Assembly (NCBI GenBank): GCA_964637365.1 | Contig: CAZWWH010000033.1 | Span: 1 to 18,934 of the forward strand | Direction: 5' to 3' | Origin: Cryptoclostridium sp964637365 | GTDB lineage: Bacteria > Bacillota > Dehalobacteriia > UBA7702 | DNA: 18,934 nucleotides | Translations under genes and position numbers: made by a program | In this document: positions 1 through 7,511 of the stretch, in pieces | How the letters are laid out: the number at the start of each line of letters is the position of its first letter | How positions within the stretch are numbered: the stretch's first letter is position 1 | The notes under the pieces: model-generated | Database searches by the model: none | Seen by the model: the letters and a program-made list of their open reading frames with translations, nothing else | Told to the model about the DNA's origin: nothing

Positions 1-53
1 ACCCCTTTCATTAGATAGTATACCACACTGTCTAACAAATGGGGTGCAGTTCA
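1..53 (-). mobile_element. Probable terminal end of an IS3-type insertion sequence (partial, runs off the window)
   Basis: Read on the minus strand from about position 53, the sequence begins TGAACTGCACCCCATTTG and continues through TTAGACA, TATACT and AAAGGGG. A TG start, a C-run and TTAGACA shortly before an AAGGGG-type ribosome binding site resembles, from memory, the outer end of IS3/IS150-type elements just upstream of orfA. Arms 1-19 and 27-45 also form an imperfect inverted repeat (about 15 of 19 positions). The transposase would lie left of the window, so the element cannot be confirmed. It ends about 40 nt past the cstA stop codon, and no cstA terminator hairpin is visible in between. 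Confidence 0.4.
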
Positions 54-93
54 CATCATACCGTCTCTTTCTTTTTTCTTAATTCCATGTAAA

Positions 94-1779
94 TTATTCT
101 GATTCTGCGGTGGTTCTCGATTTGCTCTCCATCAATTTGCGGATTCCTTCCACCGCGACGATCACACCGAGGATCAAAAGCAAGATCGCGAAAATCAGCT
201 GGAGCACGTTCCCCACGACGATATCGGCCATCAGCGAAACGGAAAGCGTTTTTATTTTCAGGATCAGGGCCGTAAAAGTCACCGCCAACATAATGAACAT
301 GGGGCCCCAAAGCATGATGCCTTGGCGTTTGGTCTTCTTCAGGAACACGGAGCAAGCGATCAGCGCCAAAGCTGAGAGTAGCTGGTTGGCGGAGCCAAAC
401 AGCGGCCAAATACTTTCATAGCCTACCATGGCGAGGGCGTAACTCAATATCAAAGTCAAAGCAGTGGCAAAGTATTTATTGCTCAAAACCTTGCGCCAAG
501 CAAAGGACTTCTCATTATCATCAATAAAAAGTTCCTGGAAGGAAAGGCGTCCAATGCGGGCAACGGAGTCGAGACTGGTAAGAGCGAAGGCCGAAACCGC
601 TAAAGTAATCAACGTAAAACTGATATGAGAAGGCAGGCCCAGCTTTGTAAGAAAGGCAGCAATGGCCGTGGCGAAAATTTGGGGCGGCGTTCCTTTGGGG
701 AGCCCATCGGCAGTGGCCAAATAGCCCACGGCAATTAAAGCCATAACAGCGAGAAGGGATTCCAACAACATAGCACCGAAGGAAACAGGCAGCATGTTCT
801 TTTCATTTTTAATCTGCTTGGAAGAGGTGCCGGAGGAAACCAGGGAATGGAAGCCAGAAATCGCTCCGCAGGCAATGGTAACAAAAAGAATTGGGAACAA
901 ATAGTTTACAGTACCATCGCCGGAAGCCACAGCAAAAGAGGTAAAAACGGGTAAATTCATTGAGGGGTGATAAAGAATAATTCCTACAAAAGTACAAATC
1001 ATCATCACCAAAAGCAAATAGCTGTTGAGATAATCACGGGGCTGCAACAATGCCCAAACAGGTGTGACGCTGGCAACGAGAATATAGGCGAATACGATCC
1101 AAAGCCAAACGGATCTGCTCAAAAAAATCGGAGCATTTAAGCCGATGGCAATGGCCCCCACCAAAAGCACAATGGCAATAAGAGTATTGAGCCAGGTCTT
1201 TTGTTTGGCATAACGCAGGAAAAAACCAAGTCCCACAGCAAAAAGAATAAACAGTATCGACGTTGTGGCCACAGCACCATTGGCTTTCACCGTGGTGCCG
1301 TTGGCGTCGAAGCCGTTAAAGGTTCCGGCCACCACATCGGCAAAAGCGGCGATCACAAGAATGCAAAATAACCAGCAAAAAAGAAGGAATAGACGCTTCC
1401 CTAATTTTCCAATATAGCGCTCAATGATATACCCAATGGAACGCCCTTTATTTTTTACCGAGGCGTACATGGCCGCAAAATCCTGTACAGCCCCGAAAAA
1501 CACGCCACCGACCAGCACCCAAAGCAACACCGGGAGCCAACCGAACATGGCGGCTTGGATGGGGCCGTTGATGGGAGCAACCCCGGCAATGGAAGCAAAC
1601 TGATGTCCGAATACCACGCCGGTATCAGCAGGGACATAATCAACACCGTCCTCAAATTCATAAGCTGGCGTTTTCACCTTGGGGTCGATCCCCCACTTTT
1701 TTGCCAGAGAACGGCCATAAAACAAATAGCCGCCGCCAAGTACGACCACCGCAAGGATGATCATGATCAATCCATTCAT
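94..1779 (-). CDS. cstA: Carbon starvation protein CstA, pyruvate/peptide transporter
   Basis: This is a 561-residue polytopic inner-membrane protein of the CstA family, whose members import pyruvate and, in some bacteria, peptides during carbon limitation. It starts with a hydrophobic segment (residues 3-20) followed by a short loop with YEFEDGVDYVP. It then has the characteristic HQFASIAGVAPINGPIQA stretch at about residues 60-77, followed by many further membrane spans and a C-terminal hydrophobic domain. The length fits the shorter Gram-positive form rather than the roughly 700-residue enterobacterial one. The ATG at 1777-1779 is preceded by AAAGGAG at good spacing. The gene is transcribed alone from the promoter at 1959-1988 through a long leader with a terminator-like hairpin. 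Its neighbours give no functional link. The family call is firm; the substrate is inferred from the family. Confidence 0.93.
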   Translation of the reverse strand: MNGLIMIILAVVVLGGGYLFYGRSLAKKWGIDPKVKTPAYEFEDGVDYVPADTGVVFGHQFASIAGVAPINGPIQAAMFGWLPVLLWVLVGGVFFGAVQDFAAMYASVKNKGRSIGYIIERYIGKLGKRLFLLFCWLFCILVIAAFADVVAGTFNGFDANGTTVKANGAVATTSILFILFAVGLGFFLRYAKQKTWLNTLIAIVLLVGAIAIGLNAPIFLSRSVWLWIVFAYILVASVTPVWALLQPRDYLNSYLLLVMMICTFVGIILYHPSMNLPVFTSFAVASGDGTVNYLFPILFVTIACGAISGFHSLVSSGTSSKQIKNEKNMLPVSFGAMLLESLLAVMALIAVGYLATADGLPKGTPPQIFATAIAAFLTKLGLPSHISFTLITLAVSAFALTSLDSVARIGRLSFQELFIDDNEKSFAWRKVLSNKYFATALTLILSYALAMVGYESIWPLFGSANQLLSALALIACSVFLKKTKRQGIMLWGPMFIMLAVTFTALILKIKTLSVSLMADIVVGNVLQLIFAILLLILGVIVAVEGIRKLMESKSRTTAESE

Positions 1780-1852
1780 TTTCCACAGCTCCTTTCACAA
1801 CAGTAACAGTATCAGTTTGTTCCGATTCCTTTAAAATTATCGCATAATAAAA

Positions 1853-1882
1853 CGCCTCCATAACAAATCTGTTACAGAGGCG
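1853..1882 (-). promoter_or_regulatory. Terminator-like hairpin in the cstA leader (possible attenuator)
   Basis: Arms 1853-1865 and 1870-1882 pair at 11 of 13 positions around a 4-nt loop. On the minus strand the stem is followed directly by TTTTATTAT, as in an intrinsic terminator. It lies between the cstA promoter and the cstA ribosome binding site, about 70 nt downstream of the expected transcription start and about 75 nt upstream of the ATG. Conditional premature termination is therefore plausible. I do not recognise a known riboswitch in the leader. It could also end read-through from scfB. Confidence 0.5.
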
Positions 1883-1958
1883 CCATTGCCCAATGATATA
1901 ATTGTAATTTCAAAAAATCTGGAACTAAACTTTCGTGGTCTATCGCCATTAATGAAGG

Positions 1959-1988
1959 ATAATAGCACAAATACACATAAAATGTCAA
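1959..1988 (-). promoter_or_regulatory. cstA promoter
   Basis: On the minus strand, TTGACA (1983-1988) and TATTAT (1959-1964) are 18 nt apart, with an extended -10 TG one base upstream of the -10. The expected start near 1952 gives a leader of about 170 nt before cstA. The gap 1780-2085 otherwise holds only the leader hairpin and a small AAGCAA/TTGCTT stem at about 2052-2070 whose T-run faces the plus strand. Confidence 0.7.
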
Positions 1989-2085
1989 TAAAATTTTCGA
2001 AATCAATTTTTTAAATATTTAGAACACAAAATGACACAAAGGCTGACACCCAAGCAACGAACGATTGCTTTTGCCCGCCGTATGG

Positions 2086-3456
2086 TCAACTGTTTTCCGC
2101 CACTTTCATCATAATGGCACATTCCACCCGTTTTTTATGAAGTTCACAGCCTAAATCATAGGTTTCCCGAATGGTACCGTGGGTATGGTAAGCATTGGCG
2201 GCACAGCCACCGCTGCAATAGAGACGCGCAAAGCAATCCTTACATTTTTCCCGGGCATAGACATTGCACATCTTAAATTCATTCTGCACATCAAAATTAG
2301 TGATACCATCACGGACATTGCCCATGATATATTTTTCATCTCCCACAAACTGATGGCAGGGATACAAATCCCCTTCCGGTGTCACCGCCAAGTATTCCGT
2401 TCCCACGCCACAGCCGGAGATGCGCTTTACAATACAAGGGCCGCCGGTTAAATCAATGGTGTAATGGAAAAAATGGAAGTCTCTCCCTTCTTTTTTCCGT
2501 TTCAGCATTTCTACCGCCAGACGCTCGTATTCCTCACAAAGTGTGGGAATATCCGCCTCGGTCAGAGCGTATTCTGCCGTGGGAGGCGCCACCACAGGTT
2601 CCATGGAAATTTCCTTAAATCCTAAATCCGCCAGATGAAGAATATCATTGGTGAAATCCGTATTAAAATGGGTATAGGTTCCCCGGACGTAATAATCCTT
2701 TTGGTGGCGGCTTTCCGCCATCTTGATAAATTTGGGAAGAATCAAATTATAGCTGCCTTTGCCATTGCGGGATTTACGTAAACGGTCATGAACCTCCTTG
2801 CGGCCGTCAATGCTCAAAACCACGTTACTCATTTCCCGATTGGCAAACTCCATAACCTCGTCATCCAACAAAACGCCGTTGGTCGTCAAAGTAAAGCGAA
2901 ATCTCTTATGATGAATCGCTTCCTGTTCACGGCCATAAGCTACCAGCCGTTTCACCACATCCCAATTCATCAAAGGCTCGCCGCCAAAGAAATCAACTTC
3001 CAAATTGATGCGGCTGCCGGAATTGGCAATAAGAAAATCCAAGGCCTGTTTTCCTACTTCAAAGCTCATCAAAGAGCGGGCGCCGCAATACTCCCCTTCC
3101 CCGGCAAAGCAGTAGGTACAGGTGAGATTGCAGTCATGAGCGATATGGAGGCAAAGAGCCTTTACCACGGACTGGCGGTTTTTAAAATCAAAAGCAACAT
3201 CGGCATAAGGATCCTCAAAAAACAATTTTCCCTGTTCCTTTAAAGCCTCAATATCGTCAAAGAGCTCCAAGAGTTCCTTCTCGGTAACATCGGGGAGGTG
3301 ACTGTATTTTTCCAGCATTTCTTTGATAATCATGTCTTGGGGCTGAGACTCATAGCGGCAGATAACATCGTAGGCCACTTCATCCACGGAATGGATGGAG
3401 CCGCTGTTGGCGTCTAAAATAATATTATAACCGTTGCATTGATAGGGATGGATCAT
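2086..3456 (-). CDS. scfB: Radical SAM/SPASM maturase of the SCIFF peptide
   Basis: This 456-residue cytoplasmic iron-sulfur enzyme modifies the SCIFF precursor encoded just upstream. The known reaction of the family is formation of thioether cross-links between Cys and other side chains. The N-terminal ~90 residues have the look of a peptide-recognition (PqqD-like) domain. The radical-SAM cluster motif CNLTCTYC has its cysteines at about 109, 113 and 116, and FFGGEP follows near 160. A C-terminal SPASM region holds many cysteines, including CHQF, CKDC and CSGGC, for the auxiliary clusters. Two adjacent ATGs occur. I chose the second (3454-3456) because spacing from AAGGA is better and family members begin MIH; the first would add one Met. 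The gene lies 84 nt below scfA with a terminator hairpin in between. Length and motifs are intact. Confidence 0.93.
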   Translation of the reverse strand: MIHPYQCNGYNIILDANSGSIHSVDEVAYDVICRYESQPQDMIIKEMLEKYSHLPDVTEKELLELFDDIEALKEQGKLFFEDPYADVAFDFKNRQSVVKALCLHIAHDCNLTCTYCFAGEGEYCGARSLMSFEVGKQALDFLIANSGSRINLEVDFFGGEPLMNWDVVKRLVAYGREQEAIHHKRFRFTLTTNGVLLDDEVMEFANREMSNVVLSIDGRKEVHDRLRKSRNGKGSYNLILPKFIKMAESRHQKDYYVRGTYTHFNTDFTNDILHLADLGFKEISMEPVVAPPTAEYALTEADIPTLCEEYERLAVEMLKRKKEGRDFHFFHYTIDLTGGPCIVKRISGCGVGTEYLAVTPEGDLYPCHQFVGDEKYIMGNVRDGITNFDVQNEFKMCNVYAREKCKDCFARLYCSGGCAANAYHTHGTIRETYDLGCELHKKRVECAIMMKVAENS

Positions 3457-3490
3457 CATTTATTTCCTTTTCAAAAGAGAATTTCCAAAC

Positions 3491-3527
3491 AAAAATCGCT
3501 GCATTGCTGTAAAAGCCCTGCAGCGAT
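3491..3527 (-). terminator. Intergenic terminator hairpin between scfA and scfB
   Basis: Arms 3495-3503 (ATCGCTGCA as read on plus) and 3519-3527 form a perfect 9-bp stem with a 15-nt loop. On the minus strand the stem is followed by a run of U. It begins 14 nt after the scfA stop and lies before the scfB ribosome binding site. It probably terminates most transcripts, so that peptide mRNA exceeds maturase mRNA. Confidence 0.65.
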
Positions 3528-3540
3528 ATATGCTCCGTAA

Positions 3541-3687
3541 TTATTCCTGGCATTGTTCGCATTTCTGGTTGACGATGCTGCAAGAAGTTTTGCTGGCAGA
3601 CTGGCAGGAAGTTTGGCATTCGCCGCAGCCGCCGGTTTTTGCGGATGTTGCAAGATTTCTGGTTTCCAAAGTCTGGATTCTTTTCAT
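3541..3687 (-). CDS. scfA: SCIFF: six-cysteine ribosomally synthesised peptide precursor
   Basis: This 48-residue precursor starts MKRIQTLETR. The C-terminal core begins at GGCGECQTSC and carries six cysteines at residues 21, 24, 28, 36, 43 and 46, which is the defining pattern of the SCIFF family (six cysteines in about forty-five residues). The ATG at 3685-3687 follows AAGGAGG at ideal spacing. Upstream in-frame codons would give a longer reading frame but are not needed and sit in the 5' leader. The mature product is a thioether-containing peptide made by the adjacent radical-SAM enzyme. No dedicated protease or exporter is adjacent. SCIFF is conserved across Clostridia and its biological role is not settled. 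The family assignment is very secure. Confidence 0.95.
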   Translation of the reverse strand: MKRIQTLETRNLATSAKTGGCGECQTSCQSASKTSCSIVNQKCEQCQE

Positions 3688-3757
3688 GGATGTTCCCTCC
3701 TTCGCGCTGATTCGGCATGACAGAATTGCTGCCAGCCAATCCGATTTCACTCGTTAT

Positions 3758-3786
3758 ATTCTACCAGATTTACCCATTGAAGTCAA
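3758..3786 (-). promoter_or_regulatory. scfA promoter inside the end of the decarboxylase gene
   Basis: On the minus strand, TTGACT (3781-3786) and TAGAAT (3758-3763) are separated by exactly 17 nt. The -35 box lies within the last codons of the upstream decarboxylase and the spacer covers its stop codon. SCIFF therefore has its own promoter even though it reads like the tail of that operon. The transcript would have a leader of about 65 nt. Confidence 0.7.
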
Positions 3787-5212
3787 CTATAATACGGATT
3801 TCCTTGGGCATTCTTCGAGAGGTGCTGTGCAGCTCCACATGAGATTTTAAAAGACCTTTCATAGATCGAACCACGGCGGCGGATATGCGCTCCCCTGGGG
3901 TCACAAAGGGAATTCCCGGCGGATACGCGTAAATATATTCCGCAGACACCTTGCCCAAAGCGTTATCAAAAGGACAAAACACACTGGCCCCCCGCAGCGC
4001 CCGGTCCAGTGTCACCGCAGCCGCCGGCAAAATCAACGACGGTACATGAAAGGAAGTATCGTCTGACTCCAGACTACGGTCAATGATCTTTAAAGCCTCC
4101 ACCAGGCGGACAAAGCCTTCATCGGTATCGGCAATGGAGGTCATGGCAATGACATAATCCGAAGCGGCCATTTCAACTTCTATACGATGTTGCTCCCGAA
4201 GGATTCGGGCTAAATCAGAACCGAAAAATGGAGTACCATTAAAAGAAGCGCCGCGGCAGGAAATGACGATTTTTCCTTGATCATGGGCGAAAACAGAGTC
4301 TTTATCGCCTTTATCAAAGACACGCAAATGCTTCAGGCATGAAATATTTTTATAAAATGATGATAGACGTCCGCGGTAAGCAGTAAACAAGGCGTCTCTC
4401 TCCCGCTCCAACAAGGTGATGCAAGCGCCGATTGAGGCCATTAAAATATAAGAAGGGCTGCTGGTTTGAAAAACCTCCAGCTGGTGATGAAGTTTTTCGC
4501 CGCTGACCAAGGAACCGCAGTGATGTAGAACCGCCGTCTGGGTCAACGAGGGCAAAGTTTTATGGAGACTTTGCACCACCAAATCCGCGCCGCAAGCTAC
4601 CGCGCTAAGAGGAAATCCATCATCAAAGGGCAGATGCGCTCCATGAGCCTCATCGACAATGAGAGGAACGCCGTGTTCATGAGCCAAGTCTACAATGGCT
4701 GCAATGTCTGAGACTACTCCTTCATAGGTAGGCGACGTGAGGATTACTGCCGCAATGTCTCGGTGCGCATCGAGAGCAACGGCAACCTCCCGAGGATTTA
4801 TGCTGCCGCAAATTCCGAAGGATTCTTCCATTTCAGGCATAAGATAAATGGGGTTTAAATGGTACAATTCCATAGCGTGATACACGGATTTATGGCAATT
4901 CCGTGCCACCAGTACCGTATCCCCTTTCTTCACTGCCGCCGTAATGGCAGCCAGAATACCACTGGTACTCCCGTTCACCAACAGATGGGATTTCTCACAG
5001 CCAAACAGCTTCGCAGCCCGTTCCATCGTTTCGGACAAGATGCCATGGGCATGATGCAGGTCGTCAAAACCGGTAATTTCCGTAATATCCATGGAATAGG
5101 GGTCTGCCATGGACATCAGAAACTGATTGCGCTTATGTCCCGGCATATGCATAGGATAAATATCGAGCTTACTGTACTGCGCCAACTTTTCCTTTAAATC
5201 CAAATCCCACAA
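3770..5212 (-). CDS. Orn/Lys/Arg decarboxylase family protein (PLP-dependent, fold type I)
   Basis: About 480 residues. It would remove the carboxyl group of a basic amino acid to give a polyamine or its precursor. The N-terminal PMHMPGHKRN (about residues 20-29) is typical of the major domain of this group. NGSTSG (80-85) contacts the cofactor phosphate, Asp187 in DEAHGAHLPF pairs with the pyridine nitrogen, and Lys218 in QSLHKTL is the Schiff-base lysine. The C-terminal motif PPGIPFVTPGERI is also present. There is no N-terminal receiver-like wing domain, so it is the short Gram-positive form. No ATG is in frame after the preceding stop. A TTG start at 5210-5212 is likely, and a second TTG three codons in has better spacing to the GGGGG run. 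It lies 6 nt below the TIGR04076-like gene, probably in one transcript. Which substrate is used cannot be told from sequence. Confidence 0.88.
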   Translation of the reverse strand: MWDLDLKEKLAQYSKLDIYPMHMPGHKRNQFLMSMADPYSMDITEITGFDDLHHAHGILSETMERAAKLFGCEKSHLLVNGSTSGILAAITAAVKKGDTVLVARNCHKSVYHAMELYHLNPIYLMPEMEESFGICGSINPREVAVALDAHRDIAAVILTSPTYEGVVSDIAAIVDLAHEHGVPLIVDEAHGAHLPFDDGFPLSAVACGADLVVQSLHKTLPSLTQTAVLHHCGSLVSGEKLHHQLEVFQTSSPSYILMASIGACITLLERERDALFTAYRGRLSSFYKNISCLKHLRVFDKGDKDSVFAHDQGKIVISCRGASFNGTPFFGSDLARILREQHRIEVEMAASDYVIAMTSIADTDEGFVRLVEALKIIDRSLESDDTSFHVPSLILPAAAVTLDRALRGASVFCPFDNALGKVSAEYIYAYPPGIPFVTPGERISAAVVRSMKGLLKSHVELHSTSRRMPKEIRIIVDFNG

Positions 5213-5218
5213 CCCCCA

Positions 5219-5563
5219 TCAACGAACAGGCTCATAATTCATTTTCGAGATTTCATCGGTGGCTTCCAATTTAAAAATTACAGGACGCAAACCATCATTG
5301 CAGCTGCAAATGGCAACTCCTGGCTTTCTGATCCAGTCCCCATAGTAAAAGACATCTTGCTCAGCGCCATGGGCCAACGCGAAGACATATTGGTAAATTG
5401 CCTTCCAGGCTTCATCGCATAAGCCTTCGGGTTTGGCGTAGTCAGTGTAAAAAAACTGTCCTTCTTTCAGCATGGGGCAAGCGGTCAGACCTTCTGCGCC
5501 ATATTCCGCAGCCAACTCTTTGTCCAAGGTAGTTTTTAAAACTGTAATTTTTACTTTTTTCAC
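5219..5563 (-). CDS. Small TIGR04076 family protein, function unknown
   Basis: A 114-residue soluble protein beginning KKVKITVLKTT. It has a conserved-looking middle with CPMLKEGQFFY, AWKAIYQYV and a late WIRKPGVAICSCNDGLRPVIFKLE. This layout (N-terminal strand VKITVLK, then CP, then a CxCNDGxRPVxF tail) matches the TIGR04076 family of small anaerobe proteins, whose role is unknown. The start is a GTG at 5561-5563 preceded by GGGGGAG. The downstream decarboxylase starts 6 nt after the stop, so the two are probably co-transcribed. A weak promoter candidate (TTGTGA, 17 nt, TAATGT) lies just upstream. The CxC pair near the C-terminus could bind a metal, but that is a guess. Confidence 0.8.
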   Translation of the reverse strand: MKKVKITVLKTTLDKELAAEYGAEGLTACPMLKEGQFFYTDYAKPEGLCDEAWKAIYQYVFALAHGAEQDVFYYGDWIRKPGVAICSCNDGLRPVIFKLEATDEISKMNYEPVR

Positions 5564-5623
5564 CGCGACTCCCCCATCTTCAATACATTACATTTCTTTT
5601 TTGATATTCACAAAACCATAGAT

Positions 5624-5681
5624 ATAAAAAGTGCTGTTAAAAATCACATCACAGATGAAATCTAACAGCATAGCTTTTTAA
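5624..5681 (-). terminator. Hairpin with U-run upstream of the TIGR04076-decarboxylase operon
   Basis: TGCTGTTA (5632-5639) pairs with TAACAGCA (5663-5670), and the flanking AAAAAG and CTTTTT extend the stem after a 3-nt bulge. On the minus strand the 3' side reads CACTTTTTATATC, a usable termination tract. The long loop contains its own CATC/GATG stem. It could be the final stop for transcripts from the ABC operon or protect the operon at 5563. Confidence 0.45.
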
Positions 5682-5929
5682 ATCATACTCTAAAACCATT
5701 CTGCGCCATTGTTTCTTGTCAGCATCGACATGCCATCCGCAAATGCCCAACCAAATTGTATCAGATACCATGAAGAATAACCTTAGTTCCATGACGTCTA
5801 ATCTTATCGTGTCCTATTTTGATAACAGGCACAAAAATTTAAAAGCAGAGTGGAAGGTAAGCAAACCGTATCGCAAAACTTTTTACGTGTTTCATTTTAC
5901 GTGTTTCATTGTTTTTTATAGCAGTTGAT
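5682..5929. other. Gene-poor stretch, no recognised product
   Basis: Neither strand shows a recognisable gene. The minus strand carries a 47-codon ORF (5649-5792) that starts MELRLFFMVS, has a protein-like tail (QWRRMVLEYDLK) and ends inside the hairpin loop. It lacks a ribosome binding site and could be the tail of a lost gene. The plus-strand ORF at 5716-5928 also lacks family features. A tandem 14-bp repeat lies at its right edge. Confidence 0.5.
5881..5908. repeat. Two exact tandem copies of a 14-bp unit
   Basis: TTTTACGTGTTTCA occurs at 5881-5894 and again, without a gap, at 5895-5908. It sits in non-coding DNA, and slippage is the simplest origin. No function is visible. Confidence 0.9.
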
Positions 5930-5969
5930 AAAAGATAATTAAATTATACCATGGTATTATCATCTTTTT
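5930..5969 (-). terminator. Probable terminator of the six-gene ABC operon
   Basis: AAAAGATAAT (5930-5939) and ATTATCATCTTTT (5956-5968) form a stem with a small bulge around an inner ATACCATGGTAT palindrome. Both outer edges are A/T runs, so it could act in both directions. On the minus strand it lies about 105 nt past the last gene of the operon and has a short TTTTAT tail. Confidence 0.5.
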
Positions 5970-6074
5970 CAAGTGCGATTGCGTATGCTTCTGCATACAA
6001 AGATCAAAAACCAATATAGACATTTTTGCAATCAAACTTAAAATATACAAATCAAGAAAAATGCACGTAAACAC

Positions 6075-6743
6075 TTATTGGGCGATTACAATGCGACCGT
6101 TTTCATCAACGCCAATTGGCCACCCTTCCACATAATGAGTACTGGTTTTAGCGTTAAGGTATGTCGAAACAGGCGTTGTTCTAGTGGAAAATAAATACAA
6201 TGCAAGATCTCCGCCTTCCAGCGTATGAAAAGTACAAATATAAAATTCCTCCCCACCAGTAATTGCCATCGCTTTTTCCGTATTTTCTTCAATTTTTTCA
6301 ACTTGAATTAAGTAATTCGATTCCAATCCTATTTTTTCACCCACATACTTTGAAAAGTCATTCCGTATTTCATCAAAATCAAAATTCCAATAAGTAAGCA
6401 AAAAGGCCCAATCAAGATCAAAGGTTTTCAACTGTTCGAGAAGAACTTTTCCATTACCATTGGTATTTACATTGAGATCCTGAGTATTCCAAGGAAGACT
6501 TTTCATGGTTTCGTAACGGGGTTCTCCTGCAATATTTTTGTTCCGCTGATCCTCCGTAAAAGGCGTCAGGACGCCTGCGTATTCTTTCCAATTTTCTTCC
6601 GTTACAGATTTCCCCAAAATCGGTTTGTCATACCCCTGTTTTATATTGATGGAGACAATGTTTTTGCTTTCAACAAAATATACAAGGGAAAAAGCAGCCA
6701 CCGCAAAAAACAATATCAGGCAAAGAAAAACTACTTTTTTCAT
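6075..6743 (-). CDS. Membrane-anchored extracytoplasmic protein, unknown family (last gene of ABC module)
   Basis: 222 residues. The start is the ATG at 6741-6743 with AAAGGAG at ideal spacing; the frame is open further upstream, from a TTG, but that is less likely. The N-terminus is KK followed by a hydrophobic segment (about residues 4-22, VVFLCLILFFAVAAFSLVYF) without a lipobox cysteine, so it is a signal anchor. The remaining ~195 residues are hydrophilic and predicted outside the membrane. The end contains a repeated aromatic/Gly pattern (GGEEFYICTFHTLEGGDLALYLFSTR, here only as positions 170-195). I do not recognise the domain. It is cotranscribed with the gene before it (14 nt gap) and its placement after an ABC exporter suggests an accessory, sensor or immunity role. 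That is inference. Confidence 0.7.
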   Translation of the reverse strand: MKKVVFLCLILFFAVAAFSLVYFVESKNIVSINIKQGYDKPILGKSVTEENWKEYAGVLTPFTEDQRNKNIAGEPRYETMKSLPWNTQDLNVNTNGNGKVLLEQLKTFDLDWAFLLTYWNFDFDEIRNDFSKYVGEKIGLESNYLIQVEKIEENTEKAMAITGGEEFYICTFHTLEGGDLALYLFSTRTTPVSTYLNAKTSTHYVEGWPIGVDENGRIVIAQ

Positions 6744-6757
6744 ACAAGCTCTCCTTT

Positions 6758-7504
6758 TCAACTGGACAAGAATACTTGATACTGGCTATTCCCATCTTGA
6801 TAAGCGCCTAAATAAACGCCGCTATCTACGGAAAAGTTTTTAATATCATCTTTCCTCATAAGATTTGGCAAAGTCTCATCTTGCTGGTAAAACAGAAACA
6901 TCGGACAAAAGCCTCCGCTTTGCGGCTCACCTATTTCTTGAACCAAAGTATATCCCTCATACTCACGGAGTGCTTGAAGGATATCGGGATTCTCACATAT
7001 ATTCCTCTCCTTAAAATCACCAACAATTTTGCAAAACTCCCCCAGATATTGTTGAGGATGACTCGTAAAAATAAAATAATCATTTGTGCTTTCCAGAATC
7101 AAATCATAGTCGCAAATTCCCTGGATGGTCCCTAATGAGACGTTTTCCAAAATATCATTGGCAAAAAACAAATGATTATTTTCCATTAAATTGATTTCAT
7201 TTCGATGCCAAGGATACTTTTTCAGCAAATTTTTCTCAAAGGATGAATTCTCTTTTTGGAACGCTGAACTATTGTTATAAGTGTCCTTATATATGAATTT
7301 TTCATCGTTGATGGAGTCCGTCTCATACTGCTTTGCCATATTGAGATATAATTCTGAGGATTCTTTTTCCACAATAACGACGCCTGCAATAAACAGAACC
7401 GTAAAAATAGCAGCCAAAATAAGATGCGCTGTTTTGGCGTTTCTATAGTACAGCAAGGCAAATGCAACAGCCAAAAGAAAGCCACAGGAATAGACAAAGA
7501 ACAT
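6758..7504 (-). CDS. Membrane-anchored extracytoplasmic protein, unknown family (ABC module)
   Basis: 248 residues. I place the start at the ATG at 7502-7504 because AGGAG/AGGTG precedes it closely. The frame stays open about 37 codons upstream, but that part overlaps the ATPase gene. Two hydrophobic segments (about 3-20 and 26-45) are followed by a ~200-residue hydrophilic domain rich in Asn, Glu and aromatic residues (LYLNMAKQYE, YPWHRNEINL, TNDYFIFTSHPQQY), so the bulk is probably outside the cell. There are four cysteines in the outer domain. It begins 7 nt after the ATPase stop and its ribosome binding site lies within the ATPase 3' end, suggesting coupled translation. No family is recognised. 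Like its downstream neighbour it reads as an exported partner of the transporter; the two are not obviously paralogous. Confidence 0.7.
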   Translation of the reverse strand: MFFVYSCGFLLAVAFALLYYRNAKTAHLILAAIFTVLFIAGVVIVEKESSELYLNMAKQYETDSINDEKFIYKDTYNNSSAFQKENSSFEKNLLKKYPWHRNEINLMENNHLFFANDILENVSLGTIQGICDYDLILESTNDYFIFTSHPQQYLGEFCKIVGDFKERNICENPDILQALREYEGYTLVQEIGEPQSGGFCPMFLFYQQDETLPNLMRKDDIKNFSVDSGVYLGAYQDGNSQYQVFLSS

Positions 7505-7511
7505 AATCCCA

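Noticed and set aside
2046..2072. Terminator of the scf operon (AAGCAA/TTGCTT stem)
   Set aside because: The T-run is on the plus strand; in the minus direction the stem is followed by GGGTG, so it would not terminate scfB.
5649..5792. 47-codon minus-strand ORF with protein-like tail
   Set aside because: No ribosome binding site and it ends in a hairpin loop; kept only as a note in the gap entry.
5716..5928. 70-codon plus-strand ORF
   Set aside because: No start signal, ends in the tandem repeat and T-rich DNA, no recognisable motif.
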